The notes under the pieces were generated by a model that searched no databases, was not told the origin of the DNA, and saw only the letters and a list, made by a program, of their open reading frames with translations. A DNA stretch of 64,000 bases from Mucilaginibacter flavidus (GTDB lineage Bacteria > Bacteroidota > Bacteroidia > Sphingobacteriales > Sphingobacteriaceae), in NCBI RefSeq assembly GCF_024055575.1, contig NZ_JAMXOE010000020.1, positions 1 through 64,000 on the forward strand, written 5' to 3'. Both the position numbers and the translations under genes were made by a program. Every line of letters begins with the position of its first letter. The stretch's first letter is position 1. Of the stretch, positions 37,170 through 45,020 are shown in pieces.

Positions 37170-38927
37170 CTATTTATCATCATCACTATCCGGATCCGCA
37201 ACAGGTTTTTTAACTCCTACAGCAGCCAGTACCGGCTTACCAATTACTTTGTAACTGCCTTCGCCTTTAAGTATCTGGGCAATCATCTCTTTATCCTGCA
37301 TAACCTTTACAGCCTGGCCAAGCTCTTTGTCGTACTTAAAATTGGTTTCATACCGGCCTTTTTCGTAGTAATAGCGACCGGCTATTTCGTTTTCAAGTAC
37401 TTGCTTTATCTCTTCTTTGTGCAATTGCAGGTCATTCTTTTTGCTGGCAGCCATCTTAGCTTTCAGGGCATCGTATTCGGCTTGTATTTCGCCAAACTGC
37501 TTTTCTTTGGTGGCCTCTGTTTTTAAGCTGGAAAGCATTTTTTCAGATGCCGTGTTGTAGCTGTAATTTTTGCCATCTAAAAACTTCACGAAGTCGGCAT
37601 AGTCGGCATCGCTGAGTGAAAACTTTTTGCTGGGTTCAATTGTGGGATGCGTATTACGGTAGTTATTTGCAAAATCAAACACAAATAGTTTACCTACCAG
37701 CGCCTGGGTAATATTTGCAAAGCGATCCTGTTTAACAAACACATCGGGGTAAATACCGCTGCCATCATAAACAGAACGGCCATTTTTTGTTTTAAACTCG
37801 TGGATTAACGAATCGGCTACTTTTACTACGCTGCCATCATCTTTACGGTGGGTGTAATCTATTTCCTGTATACAACGGCCCGATGGCACATAATATTTGG
37901 CAATAGTAATTTTTACGAGGCTATTATAGGGCAGGTTAAACGTTTGCTGCACCAGCCCTTTACCATAGCTGCGCTGACCGATGATAATGGCACGGTCCAA
38001 ATCCTGTAATGAGCCAGCAACAATTTCAGATGCCGAAGCCGAGTGATTATTTACCAATACAACCAATGGCAGGTTTGGCTCCATTGGCGCACTCATGGTG
38101 TTATAGGTAAAATTCTTCTCTTTTATTTTCCCCTTTTGCGATACTACTTCAACATCTTTCGGCACAAAAAGGTTAACAATCTTAACTGCCTCCTGCAAAA
38201 TGCCGCCACCGTTCGAACGCAGGTCGAGTATAATACCGTTAGGGTTGTTCCTTTTGATAGCGGCAAGTGCATTGGTAACTTCGTCGGCCGAGTTTTCTAA
38301 AAACTTGTCCAGTTTTATATACCCCATATTACCGTCGACCATGCCAGAATAGGACACATTTGGTTGTTTAATTTCATCGCGCACCAGGTTCTTTTCAACA
38401 GGGTTTGCATCGGTTCCACGCTTAACCAGTAACTTAATATTGGCGCCCTTTGCACCTTTAAGCAGCAGGCTCACCTGGTCGTTATTCTTGCCCTCAAGCG
38501 CTATGTCGTTTATTTTTAGCAACTGGTCTCCGGGGCGGATATCGGCCTTAGCAGCCGGAAAGCCCGAAAACACGTCAGACACGTACACCTTGCTGTTGCG
38601 CAAAAAAATGCCGGCGCCTATGCCGCCATATTGTGTACTAACATAGTGTAGCTTATAGTCTTCAATTTCGTTTTCGGGTACAAACTCGGTATAGGGGTCC
38701 AAACCATCGAGCATGGCGTCGACACCGGTCTTTATCATTTTTGATGAATTGATATCATCAACGTAGTTAATATTAACTTCTTTGTATACCGATGCAAACA
38801 CATCCAGGTTTTTTGACAGCTGGAAAAGGTCGTCCTTAAAGCTAAATGTTGTTATAGCCAGCACCAAAACGGCACCTATCCAAAGTTGCCTTTTATATTT
38901 ATTCACTGTCACTTTACCCTTGTTCAT
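37170..38927 (-). CDS. S41-family C-terminal processing peptidase with PDZ domain
   Basis: 585 aa. An N-terminal membrane anchor (LWIGAVLVLAITTFSF) is followed by a PDZ domain (about 98-170; GGIGAGIFLRNSKVYVSDV). The protease core has the serine in NNHSASASEIVAG (about S298) and the lysine in SYGKGLVQ (about K323). The 25-residue spacing is that of CtpA/Prc Ser-Lys proteases. The long C-terminal tail is Lys/Glu-rich. It acts in the periplasm to trim or degrade envelope proteins. The small gene at 38992-39207 lies 64 bp upstream in the same direction. Confidence 0.92.
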   Translation of the reverse strand: MNKGKVTVNKYKRQLWIGAVLVLAITTFSFKDDLFQLSKNLDVFASVYKEVNINYVDDINSSKMIKTGVDAMLDGLDPYTEFVPENEIEDYKLHYVSTQYGGIGAGIFLRNSKVYVSDVFSGFPAAKADIRPGDQLLKINDIALEGKNNDQVSLLLKGAKGANIKLLVKRGTDANPVEKNLVRDEIKQPNVSYSGMVDGNMGYIKLDKFLENSADEVTNALAAIKRNNPNGIILDLRSNGGGILQEAVKIVNLFVPKDVEVVSQKGKIKEKNFTYNTMSAPMEPNLPLVVLVNNHSASASEIVAGSLQDLDRAIIIGQRSYGKGLVQQTFNLPYNSLVKITIAKYYVPSGRCIQEIDYTHRKDDGSVVKVADSLIHEFKTKNGRSVYDGSGIYPDVFVKQDRFANITQALVGKLFVFDFANNYRNTHPTIEPSKKFSLSDADYADFVKFLDGKNYSYNTASEKMLSSLKTEATKEKQFGEIQAEYDALKAKMAASKKNDLQLHKEEIKQVLENEIAGRYYYEKGRYETNFKYDKELGQAVKVMQDKEMIAQILKGEGSYKVIGKPVLAAVGVKKPVADPDSDDDK

Positions 38928-38991
38928 CCCCTAAATTATTTAAAATATAAAACTACAAAAAACTATAATAGTTTGTACGGTACCCGCTGTT

Positions 38992-39207
38992 TTACAAACG
39001 GTTATTGTCGATATTAACTAACGCTTTCTTCAGGGTAAATAGTACATAGTTCCTGTCGCGGTTAACCAATTGCATTATTTTAGCTATCAGGCTTTCTTCC
39101 TGTCCTTCGGTATATTGCAATTGCTCATCACTAAGGTGATTATACTTACGCTGAATTTTTATTTTCACCCGTTCCCACTCTTTATTGCTTATGCTGATTT
39201 CGGCCAT
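38992..39207 (-). CDS. Small CsbD-like stress protein (tentative)
   Basis: 71 aa, charged, with no signal peptide. Its pattern WERVKIKIQRKYNHLSDEQLQYTEGQEESLIAKI resembles CsbD-like general stress proteins (W..KGKI..KW..LTDDDL..IEGK...L...I). The match is recognised by eye only. It lies upstream of the S41 protease gene on the same strand and is probably transcribed with it. Confidence 0.55.
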   Translation of the reverse strand: MAEISISNKEWERVKIKIQRKYNHLSDEQLQYTEGQEESLIAKIMQLVNRDRNYVLFTLKKALVNIDNNRL

Positions 39208-39394
39208 ATAAAATTTATTTTCAACAAAAATATGAAAATAGAACGTGCTTATTAGTAATTTTTTGGCAAGGCTATTGTTAAGGCAATGTAATTAATTATT
39301 GAATTAAGCGTTTGGTACATTAATTATGAAAAACAATGGCGCCGTGCAACATTACCCCTGTCGGCCGCCGATCAATTAAACTAAAAAAAGTACT

Positions 39395-39964
39395 ATGAAA
39401 AAGATTCTATTAAGTGCAGCAATACTGGTAGCGGCATGCATCAGTGCAAAAGCACAATTTTCGTTAGGTATTAAAGCCGGTGCAAATTTTTCTAAAATTA
39501 ACACCGACAATTTAAGCTCATCAACCCGCACAGGTTACCAGGCCGGTATTTTTACCCGCTTTGGCAGTGCACTGTATTTACAGCCCGAGTTGTACCTTAG
39601 CGGCACCGGTGGTGAGTTCCACTCGAGCGATAACAGCGTAAGCGGCAATGCCCACTTTACCAATCTGAACGTTCCGGTGTTGATAGGCCACTCGTTTGGT
39701 GAGAAAAATCTCAACTTCAGGATTATGGCCGGCCCGGTTTACACGTCGATACTAAGTAAAAACCTTTCGCAAAGCCTAAGTAATGCTTATGCCGACTTTG
39801 GCCATTACAAAAGCAGTACGCTGGGTTTCCAGGCAGGTGCAGGTGTTGACATAGGCGCTATTACTGCCGACGTGCGTTACGAAGGCGGACTGACTAAAAT
39901 TAATTCTGATTTTGGGCAGCGCCAAAACCTGTTTGCAGTGAGTGTAGGGTTTAAAATACTGTAA
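39395..39964 (+). CDS. Outer-membrane beta-barrel (porin-family) protein
   Basis: 189 aa. A signal peptide (MKKILLSAAILVAACISAKA) is followed by FSLGIKAGANFSKINTDNLSSSTRTGYQAG, the usual start of the small Bacteroidota outer-membrane beta-barrel family (PF13568-like). Alternating hydrophobic strands run to a C-terminal FAVSVGFKIL. It is about eight-stranded, and the function is unknown. A monocistronic unit with a strong terminator at 40042-40080. Confidence 0.85.
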   Translation: MKKILLSAAILVAACISAKAQFSLGIKAGANFSKINTDNLSSSTRTGYQAGIFTRFGSALYLQPELYLSGTGGEFHSSDNSVSGNAHFTNLNVPVLIGHSFGEKNLNFRIMAGPVYTSILSKNLSQSLSNAYADFGHYKSSTLGFQAGAGVDIGAITADVRYEGGLTKINSDFGQRQNLFAVSVGFKIL

Positions 39965-40041
39965 TTGGGTTGTATAGATTTTAAGAGAGTTGTAGAGGCT
40001 TTTTTAATATAGCTCCACTCCGCAGCTTTATAGTCTATAAA

Positions 40042-40080
40042 TAATCAAAAGCCTCACTATTACAGTGGGGCTTTTGATTA
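40042..40080 (+). terminator. Terminator after the beta-barrel gene
   Basis: TAATCAAAAGCCTCACT (40042-40058) pairs with AGTGGGGCTTTTGATTA (40064-40080) with one G-T wobble, a 17-bp stem with a 5-nt loop. The A/T-rich outer arms supply the T-tract in both directions. Confidence 0.8.
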
Positions 40081-40208
40081 TAAACCGCTTACGTGGTGCC
40101 TGCTCTCAAAAAGTATTAAAAATTAATTTTAATTGGCGGTTACATTCAGTCTTCGGTGATTTACAAAGAGGTGTTAAAACAAACTATTAACGCTTAAAAA
40201 TCACTGAA

Positions 40209-40766
40209 ATGAAAAAATTTATTACAAGCACCATGCTAATAATGGCATGCGCATTGGCGAGCTGCCAAAAAGAACAAGGGTTAAAACCAGCATCGACCGG
40301 TGGTTCAACGCTAGGTGGCAGCGGCTCAAAATCAACCAAAGTTACTGTAACGCCGCCGGTAACCACCGCTCCGGCTACCGACACGGTAACTTCAAAACTG
40401 CCAATAGGTTCATTAATAACCACCGGCACCTGGAAAGTAACGTCGTATTTTGAAGGCACACAAAACGCTACCGACAAGTTTGCAACCTACACTTTTACTT
40501 TTGATGCATCGGGTAAAATTACTGCAAACCAAAGCGGCAAAATTCTTACCGGAACATGGTTATATCAAAATGCTGTTTTCTATTACGGCGTACCCATTTA
40601 TGGCTCGAGCCCCGATGGCTTTGTTATAAACCTTGGCGCAGTAAAACCATTAAGCCTGCTCAGCAAAAACCTGTTCATCAGCAAAAAAACCACCACTGAT
40701 TTTTACCTTAGTAGTGTAAATCCTGCTGAAAACGCGCATGTTAGGTTTAGCAAAATTGCAAATTAA
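40209..40766 (+). CDS. Lipoprotein of unknown function
   Basis: 185 aa. The lipobox ALASC (Cys about 19) follows a short signal peptide (MKKFITSTMLIMACALASC). A low-complexity Ser/Thr/Pro-rich linker (about 30-70) comes next. The C-terminal domain (TGTWKVTSYFEGTQNATDKFATYTFTFDASGKITA) resembles the lipocalin-like beta-barrel domains common in Bacteroidota lipoproteins. Surface or periplasmic; role unknown. Confidence 0.75.
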   Translation: MKKFITSTMLIMACALASCQKEQGLKPASTGGSTLGGSGSKSTKVTVTPPVTTAPATDTVTSKLPIGSLITTGTWKVTSYFEGTQNATDKFATYTFTFDASGKITANQSGKILTGTWLYQNAVFYYGVPIYGSSPDGFVINLGAVKPLSLLSKNLFISKKTTTDFYLSSVNPAENAHVRFSKIAN

Positions 40767-40780
40767 TAACACCTCAGCAT

Positions 40781-40820
40781 AAAAAAGGGCTGGTTCATTG
40801 TTTGAACCGGCCCTTTTTTA
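40781..40820. terminator. Bidirectional terminator
   Basis: AAAAAGGGCTGGTTCA and TTGAACCGGCCCTTTTTT (ending near 40819) form a long stem with one wobble and a small loop, with A and T tracts on both sides. It serves the lipoprotein gene (plus) and may also stop the minus-strand transcript carrying the tRNA-like RNAs. Confidence 0.8.
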
Positions 40821-40855
40821 TGTGTCAAAATAACAAATAAAAACCTTATATATAA

Positions 40856-40885
40856 GCAAAGCCCCTGATGGGCAGGGGCCTTTGC
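40856..40885 (-). terminator. Hairpin downstream of the tRNA-like genes
   Basis: GCAAAGCCCCTG and CAGGGGCCTTTGC pair with one bulged base around a short loop. It lies about 33 nt after the 3' end of the second tRNA-like RNA on the minus strand. Its T-tract is interrupted, so it is only moderately convincing as a terminator. Confidence 0.5.
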
Positions 40886-40917
40886 TAACCAATTATAAAC
40901 CTAAATTATGAGAAGAG

Positions 40918-41033
40918 CTGTAGGAGAAGGAGTCGAACCTTCACGAAGTGGTTATTCTTATTGCTAAGAGTTTCCCAAAACCTTCGCCACCGCGACAAGG
41001 AGGTGTGTCTGCCAAAAATTTCACCATCCTACA
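40918..41033 (-). tRNA. Class-II tRNA-like RNA, copy A (anticodon position GUC, unusual)
   Basis: Folded by eye on the minus strand. The 7-bp acceptor is perfect: TGTAGGA with TCCTACA, then G as discriminator. T8-G9 and a Leu-like D arm (GTGAAATTTTTGGCAGACAC) follow. The anticodon stem CCTCC/GGTGG has one T-T mismatch and a loop TTGTCGC, so positions 34-36 would read GTC. The T arm GAAGG-TTCGACT-CCTTC is perfect. The variable region is about 44 nt, much longer than in normal Ser/Leu tRNAs, and contains its own hairpin (TCTTA-GCAA-TAAGA). No CCA is encoded. It may be a special tRNA, a tRNA-like regulatory RNA or a decaying tRNA. Amino acid not assigned. Confidence 0.6.
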
Positions 41034-41118
41034 GGGTTGTAATTCTAAGTCAATAGTTCGTGGTATGTAGTCTAAAACTGACAAAAGACTTAACTTTGCA
41101 CTACCGACTTAGAAAAAG

Positions 41119-41233
41119 CTGTTGGGGAAGGAATCGAACCTTCACAGAGTGGTTGGTCAGCCTAAACTGATTTCCCATATTCTCCGCCACCGGGACAAGG
41201 AGGTGTGTCTGCCAAAAATTTCACCACCCAACA
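41119..41233 (-). tRNA. Class-II tRNA-like RNA, copy B (anticodon position GUC, unusual)
   Basis: Same architecture as copy A, 85 nt upstream of it in the transcript. The acceptor TGTTGGG/CCCAACA is again perfect although the bases differ from copy A (compensating changes). The D arm and anticodon stem are identical to copy A; the loop is TTGTCCC, the T arm GAAGG-TTCGATT-CCTTC, and the discriminator G. The variable region is about 43 nt with a different internal hairpin (TCAG-TTTAGG-CTGA) but shared TGGGAAA and AACCACT blocks. Paired regions are conserved while loops drift, as expected for an RNA kept by selection. Confidence 0.6.
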
Positions 41234-41279
41234 ATGTTTTTACTTTAAAGAACGCTAAGCAAATGTCAATTGCTTATTA

Positions 41280-41311
41280 CAAATCTAACAGACCAATCAC
41301 TTTGTTGCAAA
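41280..41311 (-). promoter_or_regulatory. Bacteroidota promoter for the tRNA-like RNAs
   Basis: On the minus strand a -33 TTTG (41308-41311) is followed after exactly 20 nt by the -7 box TAGATTTG (41280-41287), a full match to the TTTG-N19-21-TAnnTTTG consensus. Transcription would begin near 41273, about 40 nt before the 5' end of copy B. The -33 region also lies in the promoter area of the divergent Lrp-type gene. Confidence 0.65.
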
Positions 41312-41383
41312 TATTTCAATAGAATATTTGTATTTTTATCAGATTTTAATTATTCTTGTATTATAATAAAGAATTCCAAAAAT

Positions 41384-41860
41384 ATGTCCCACAGAAAAGC
41401 CCAAAATTTAGAAATTGATAATCTCGATATCCAGATTTTATCGATATTGATGAAGAATGCGACCACTCCATACACGGAAATCGCTAAAGAATTGATTGTT
41501 TCCGGCGGAACCATACACGTGAGGATGAAAAAGTTGGAGGAGATGGGTGTAATAAAAGGGGCCAGTTTAGAGGTAGATCCGCAGAAATTGGGGTATGACA
41601 TAACCGCTTTTTTGGGTATTTTCCTGGAGAAAGGCTCGCAATACAACGAGGCCGTTAAGCAGTTAAAAACCGTAAAGGAGATTGTAGAACTGCATTACAC
41701 TACCGGCGCATGGAGCATTTTCGCCAAAATTGTATGCCATGATACCACTCATTTGCGCGAAGTTTTAAACGAGCAGATACAAGGTGTTAAAGGCATACAA
41801 CGCACCGAGACATTTATATCATTAGAAGAAAGCATTAAAAGACAGATTACTTTGGAGTAA
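41384..41860 (+). CDS. Lrp/AsnC-family transcriptional regulator
   Basis: 158 aa from ATG 41384 (MSHRKAQNLEIDNLDIQILSILMKN); the frame is open upstream but lacks a sensible start and overlaps the promoters. It has an N-terminal winged HTH (TPYTEIAKELIVSGGTIHVRMKKLEEMGVI) and a C-terminal RAM/AsnC ligand-binding domain (AFLGIFLEKGSQYNEAVKQLKTVKEIVE). Such proteins form octamers and respond to amino acids. It is divergent from the tandem tRNA-like RNAs, with overlapping promoter regions, so it could control them; this is inference. Confidence 0.9.
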   Translation: MSHRKAQNLEIDNLDIQILSILMKNATTPYTEIAKELIVSGGTIHVRMKKLEEMGVIKGASLEVDPQKLGYDITAFLGIFLEKGSQYNEAVKQLKTVKEIVELHYTTGAWSIFAKIVCHDTTHLREVLNEQIQGVKGIQRTETFISLEESIKRQITLE

Positions 41861-41929
41861 CCTCTACTTTACACGATACATTTGTAGATACGCCCCGGCT
41901 CATCAGGGCGTATCTACGTGCACAAATAT

Positions 41930-42451
41930 CTACCCGCCGCCAAATTGATCAATCGACAATAAACTTTCTTCGGCAATTAACCCGCTTTTGCAAAAGCCAA
42001 GCAGGTGCGGGCCATCCAACTGACCGTAAAGTTCCTGGAGGTTACGGTCGCTGCCAAACTTGCGTAGTACCAGCGCATCCTCACCAATACTGCTTACCAC
42101 CGCCCCGTACTTTTGCACCAACGACCAAAACGACGCGCTAAAAATCTGTTTCGATAGCCGGAAAAATCCCACCTTCTCCAATCCCATTTCGCCGGGTTGA
42201 TAGGCGCTGGCACGATAAACCTCAACTATTTTTTCAATCTTTTGCAACAAGATGCCCAGCCGGGCTTCGGGTACGCAGGCTTCAATGGTAATTAAAACAA
42301 CATCGCTAATATCAGTTCTCGATACGTTCAGGCTATTCACCTCGTAGTTTAATTTGTTAAACAGGACGAGCACCTGGCCCAGTAAGCCTTTTTTGTCTTC
42401 GGAATAGATGGCAATGATGCAATGCCCGGCGGTTGTTGGTTGTTTTTTCAT
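41930..42451 (-). CDS. ACT-domain protein, acetolactate synthase small-subunit-like
   Basis: 173 aa. The N-terminal ACT domain (about 10-80) begins CIIAIYSEDKKGLLGQVLVLFNKLNYEVNSLNVSR, close to IlvN/IlvH. A C-terminal half has the SLVQKYGAVVSSIGEDALVLRKFG pattern of the small-subunit C-domain. IlvN feeds valine feedback onto IlvB, but no ilv genes are nearby, so it may be a stand-alone paralogue. It is separated from tex by a terminator and has its own short leader. Confidence 0.65.
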   Translation of the reverse strand: MKKQPTTAGHCIIAIYSEDKKGLLGQVLVLFNKLNYEVNSLNVSRTDISDVVLITIEACVPEARLGILLQKIEKIVEVYRASAYQPGEMGLEKVGFFRLSKQIFSASFWSLVQKYGAVVSSIGEDALVLRKFGSDRNLQELYGQLDGPHLLGFCKSGLIAEESLLSIDQFGGG

Positions 42452-42476
42452 GATTTAAAAAATTGATCAAAAAAAA

Positions 42477-42498
42477 AGCCCTCCGTTTTCGGAGGGCT
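42477..42498 (-). terminator. Terminator for the tex transcript
   Basis: AGCCCTCCG (42477-42485) pairs with CGGAGGGCT (42490-42498) across a 4-nt T loop. On the minus strand a run of eight or more T follows (42469-42476). It ends the transcript that carries tex and the small peptide gene. Confidence 0.85.
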
Positions 42499-42530
42499 TA
42501 CTATGTATGTTTTAAAATTTACAAATACAA

Positions 42531-42641
42531 TCAGCTAACCCTCCAATGGCCGGTAATGACAATAATAAGCACCAACAAAGACAACTGCAGCAGGGCTGGC
42601 AGTTGAAGGTTAATTGTGCTTATTTTTTTACCTGTACTCAT
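42531..42641 (-). CDS. 36-aa single-pass membrane peptide
   Basis: ATG at 42641 to TGA at 42531. The peptide begins MSTGKKISTINLQLPALL, continues with a membrane helix (LLVLIIVITGHW) and ends RVS. A charged N terminus and one hydrophobic segment make a plausible small membrane protein. It begins 27 bp after the tex stop and ends just before the tex terminator, so it would be translated from the tex mRNA. Support is limited to composition and position. Confidence 0.45.
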   Translation of the reverse strand: MSTGKKISTINLQLPALLQLSLLVLIIVITGHWRVS

Positions 42642-42668
42642 GGTGGTTAATGCGGGCAAGATACGATA

Positions 42669-44939
42669 TTATCTAAACTTATCCTTCAGCGCAGCTAATT
42701 TTATAGCAATATCGCTCTCCGGCTGCGGCTCCGGCTTTTTGTTATACGTTGGTTTTTGAAAATTACGCTGCTGATTAGCCGGTTCGCGGCGCTCGTTTGG
42801 TGCCGGTTTGGGGCTGTTTTCTTTCATTGAAAGTGATATCCGCTTACGGTTAACATCTACTTCGGTAACGGTTACCTCAACCTTTTGCTGCACTTTAAGC
42901 ACCTCGTTGGCATCTTTTATAAAGCGATTGGTTATCTGGCTTAGGTGGACCAAGCCATCCTGGTGAACGCCGATATCCACAAAAGCACCGAAGTTGGTTA
43001 TATTGGTAACAATGCCAGGCAGCTTCATGCCTACCTTCAAATCGTTAATGGAGTTTACGCCATCGGTAAAGCTGAAGGCTTCAAACTGCTCACGCGGGTC
43101 GCGGCCGGGTTTGGCAAGTTCAGCCATAATATCATTGAGAGTTGGCAAGCCGGCATCAGGTGTTATATATTTTTGCAAAGGGATGCTTTTGCGCAGTTTG
43201 TCGTCGCTCATTAAATCTTTTACCGAGCATTTTAAATCTTTTGCCATTTGCTCAACCAGGCCGTACCTTTCGGGGTGCACTCCACTGGTATCTAAAGGAT
43301 CCTTAGCATCGCGGATGCGTAAAAAGCCTGCCGCCTGTTCAAACGCTTTATCGCCAAGGCGTGGCACCTTTTTTAATTCGCTGCGGTGTTTAAACGCGCC
43401 GTTTTCATCGCGGTAGCTTACAATATTTTGCGCCAACTGTGGTCCAAGACCAGATACATAGGCTAATATTTGTTTCGAAGCGGTGTTCAGTTCAACACCA
43501 ACTGCATTTACGCAGCTCATCACGGTATCGTCCAGCGACGTTTGCAGTTTGGTTTGGTCAACATCGTGCTGGTATTGGCCAACACCTATTGATTTTGGAT
43601 CGATCTTCACCAGTTCGGCCAGCGGGTCCATTAGGCGGCGACCGATTGACACAGCGCCTCTAACAGTAACGTCCTTATCCGGGAACTCTTCACGTGCCAC
43701 GTCCGATGCGGAATAGATTGACGCGCCGCTTTCATTCACCATCACGATGGCTGCACCGGGCAGATTTAAATTGCGCACAAAAACTTCCGTTTCGCGACCG
43801 GCCGTACCGTTGCCAATGGCAATGGCTTCAATGTTATATTTTTTGAATAAGAATTCCGTTGTTTTCTCCGCCTCTTTTGCCTGACCGGCGCCGGTATGCG
43901 GGAATATGGCGGTGTATTCCAGCAACTTTCCCTGCTCGTCCAAACAAACCACTTTGCAGCCGGTACGGAAACCAGGGTCGATAGCCATGGTGCGTTTTTG
44001 GCCAAGTGGGGCACTCAGTAACAATTGGCGCGCATTCTCGGCAAATACGCGGATAGCTTCTTCGTCGGCTGCCTTTTTGGTGAACAGGCGCACCTCCGTT
44101 TCCATGGATGGTTTTAGCAGGCGCTTGTAGCCGTCGGCAATGGCTTGCTTTACCTGGTCGGCGCTGGGGTTATTGCCGATGACGAAGGAATCTTCCAGCA
44201 GGGCCACAGCTTCTTCTTCAACCGGCTTAATATCGAGCCATAAAATCTCTTCCTTTTCGCCGCGGCGCATGGCCAGTATACGGTGTGATGGCGCAGTTTT
44301 TACCGGTTCCGTCCAGTCGAAATAGTCTTTATATTTTATTCCTTCCTGTTCTTTTCCCTCAATAACTTTGGATTGGAAGGTTCCCTTTTCAATAAACAAA
44401 CTGCGCATGCGGGTACGAACTTCGGCCTGTTCGCTGATGAACTCGGCGATGATATCCCTTGCACCGGCAAGTGCTTCCTCAAAGCTCTTTACACCTTTCT
44501 CTTCGTCGATATATTTGGCGGCTTCGGTTTCCGGGTCGATGCGTTTTTGCTCCATCAGCAGGTCGGCAAGGGGTTGCAGGCCTTTCTCGCGGGCGGTGGT
44601 GGCGCGGGTTTTGCGTTTTGGGCGGTAAGGCAGGTAAATATCTTCCAGCGATACCATGGTTTCGGCTTCGTTTACCTGCTTTTCCAGTTCGGGTGTAAGC
44701 TTGCCCATATCCGTAAGCGATTTAAGGATTGCTTCGCGGCGTTTATCCAAATCGCGTAGTTGCTGCATGCGGTCGCGGATGGCGGCTACCTCTACTTCGT
44801 CCAGCTCGCCGGTAACTTCCTTGCGGTAACGCGAAATAAACGGAACGGTGGCGCCTTCATCAAGCAAGGCACTGGTGGCGCTAACTTGTTTTTCGGCGAT
44901 GGAAAGCTCGGCGGCAATTTTTTTATAGTGGATACTCAT
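42669..44939 (-). CDS. tex: Tex-family RNA-binding transcription accessory protein
   Basis: 756 aa from ATG 44939 (MSIHYKKIAAELSIAEKQV); a TTG six bases upstream is also in frame. Domains in order are the Tex N-terminal helical region, a YqgF/RNase H-like domain (TMAIDPGFRTGCKVVCLDEQG), helix-hairpin-helix motifs (NIVSYRDENGAFKHRSELKKV), and an S1 RNA-binding domain (GMKLPGIVTNITNFGAFVDIGVHQDG) at about 640-710. A basic, Pro/Gln-rich tail follows. It binds RNA at the transcription-translation machinery; the exact role is debated. Full length and intact. Confidence 0.95.
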   Translation of the reverse strand: MSIHYKKIAAELSIAEKQVSATSALLDEGATVPFISRYRKEVTGELDEVEVAAIRDRMQQLRDLDKRREAILKSLTDMGKLTPELEKQVNEAETMVSLEDIYLPYRPKRKTRATTAREKGLQPLADLLMEQKRIDPETEAAKYIDEEKGVKSFEEALAGARDIIAEFISEQAEVRTRMRSLFIEKGTFQSKVIEGKEQEGIKYKDYFDWTEPVKTAPSHRILAMRRGEKEEILWLDIKPVEEEAVALLEDSFVIGNNPSADQVKQAIADGYKRLLKPSMETEVRLFTKKAADEEAIRVFAENARQLLLSAPLGQKRTMAIDPGFRTGCKVVCLDEQGKLLEYTAIFPHTGAGQAKEAEKTTEFLFKKYNIEAIAIGNGTAGRETEVFVRNLNLPGAAIVMVNESGASIYSASDVAREEFPDKDVTVRGAVSIGRRLMDPLAELVKIDPKSIGVGQYQHDVDQTKLQTSLDDTVMSCVNAVGVELNTASKQILAYVSGLGPQLAQNIVSYRDENGAFKHRSELKKVPRLGDKAFEQAAGFLRIRDAKDPLDTSGVHPERYGLVEQMAKDLKCSVKDLMSDDKLRKSIPLQKYITPDAGLPTLNDIMAELAKPGRDPREQFEAFSFTDGVNSINDLKVGMKLPGIVTNITNFGAFVDIGVHQDGLVHLSQITNRFIKDANEVLKVQQKVEVTVTEVDVNRKRISLSMKENSPKPAPNERREPANQQRNFQKPTYNKKPEPQPESDIAIKLAALKDKFR

Positions 44940-45020
44940 AATCAAATTTGGATTGCGAAGTTGAGCAGAATTGAGGGGATTTTCAAGGGGAGGTTTTCAA
45001 CAAGTGGCGGCACTGTGCTT

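Noticed and set aside
40918..41233. tmRNA, selenocysteine tRNA or group I intron-containing tRNA as explanation of the tRNA-like pair
   Set aside because: There is no tag-peptide frame or long insert as in tmRNA. The acceptor is 7 bp with no UCA anticodon, unlike tRNA-Sec. The extra sequence is only about 44 nt and lies in the variable region, not the anticodon loop.
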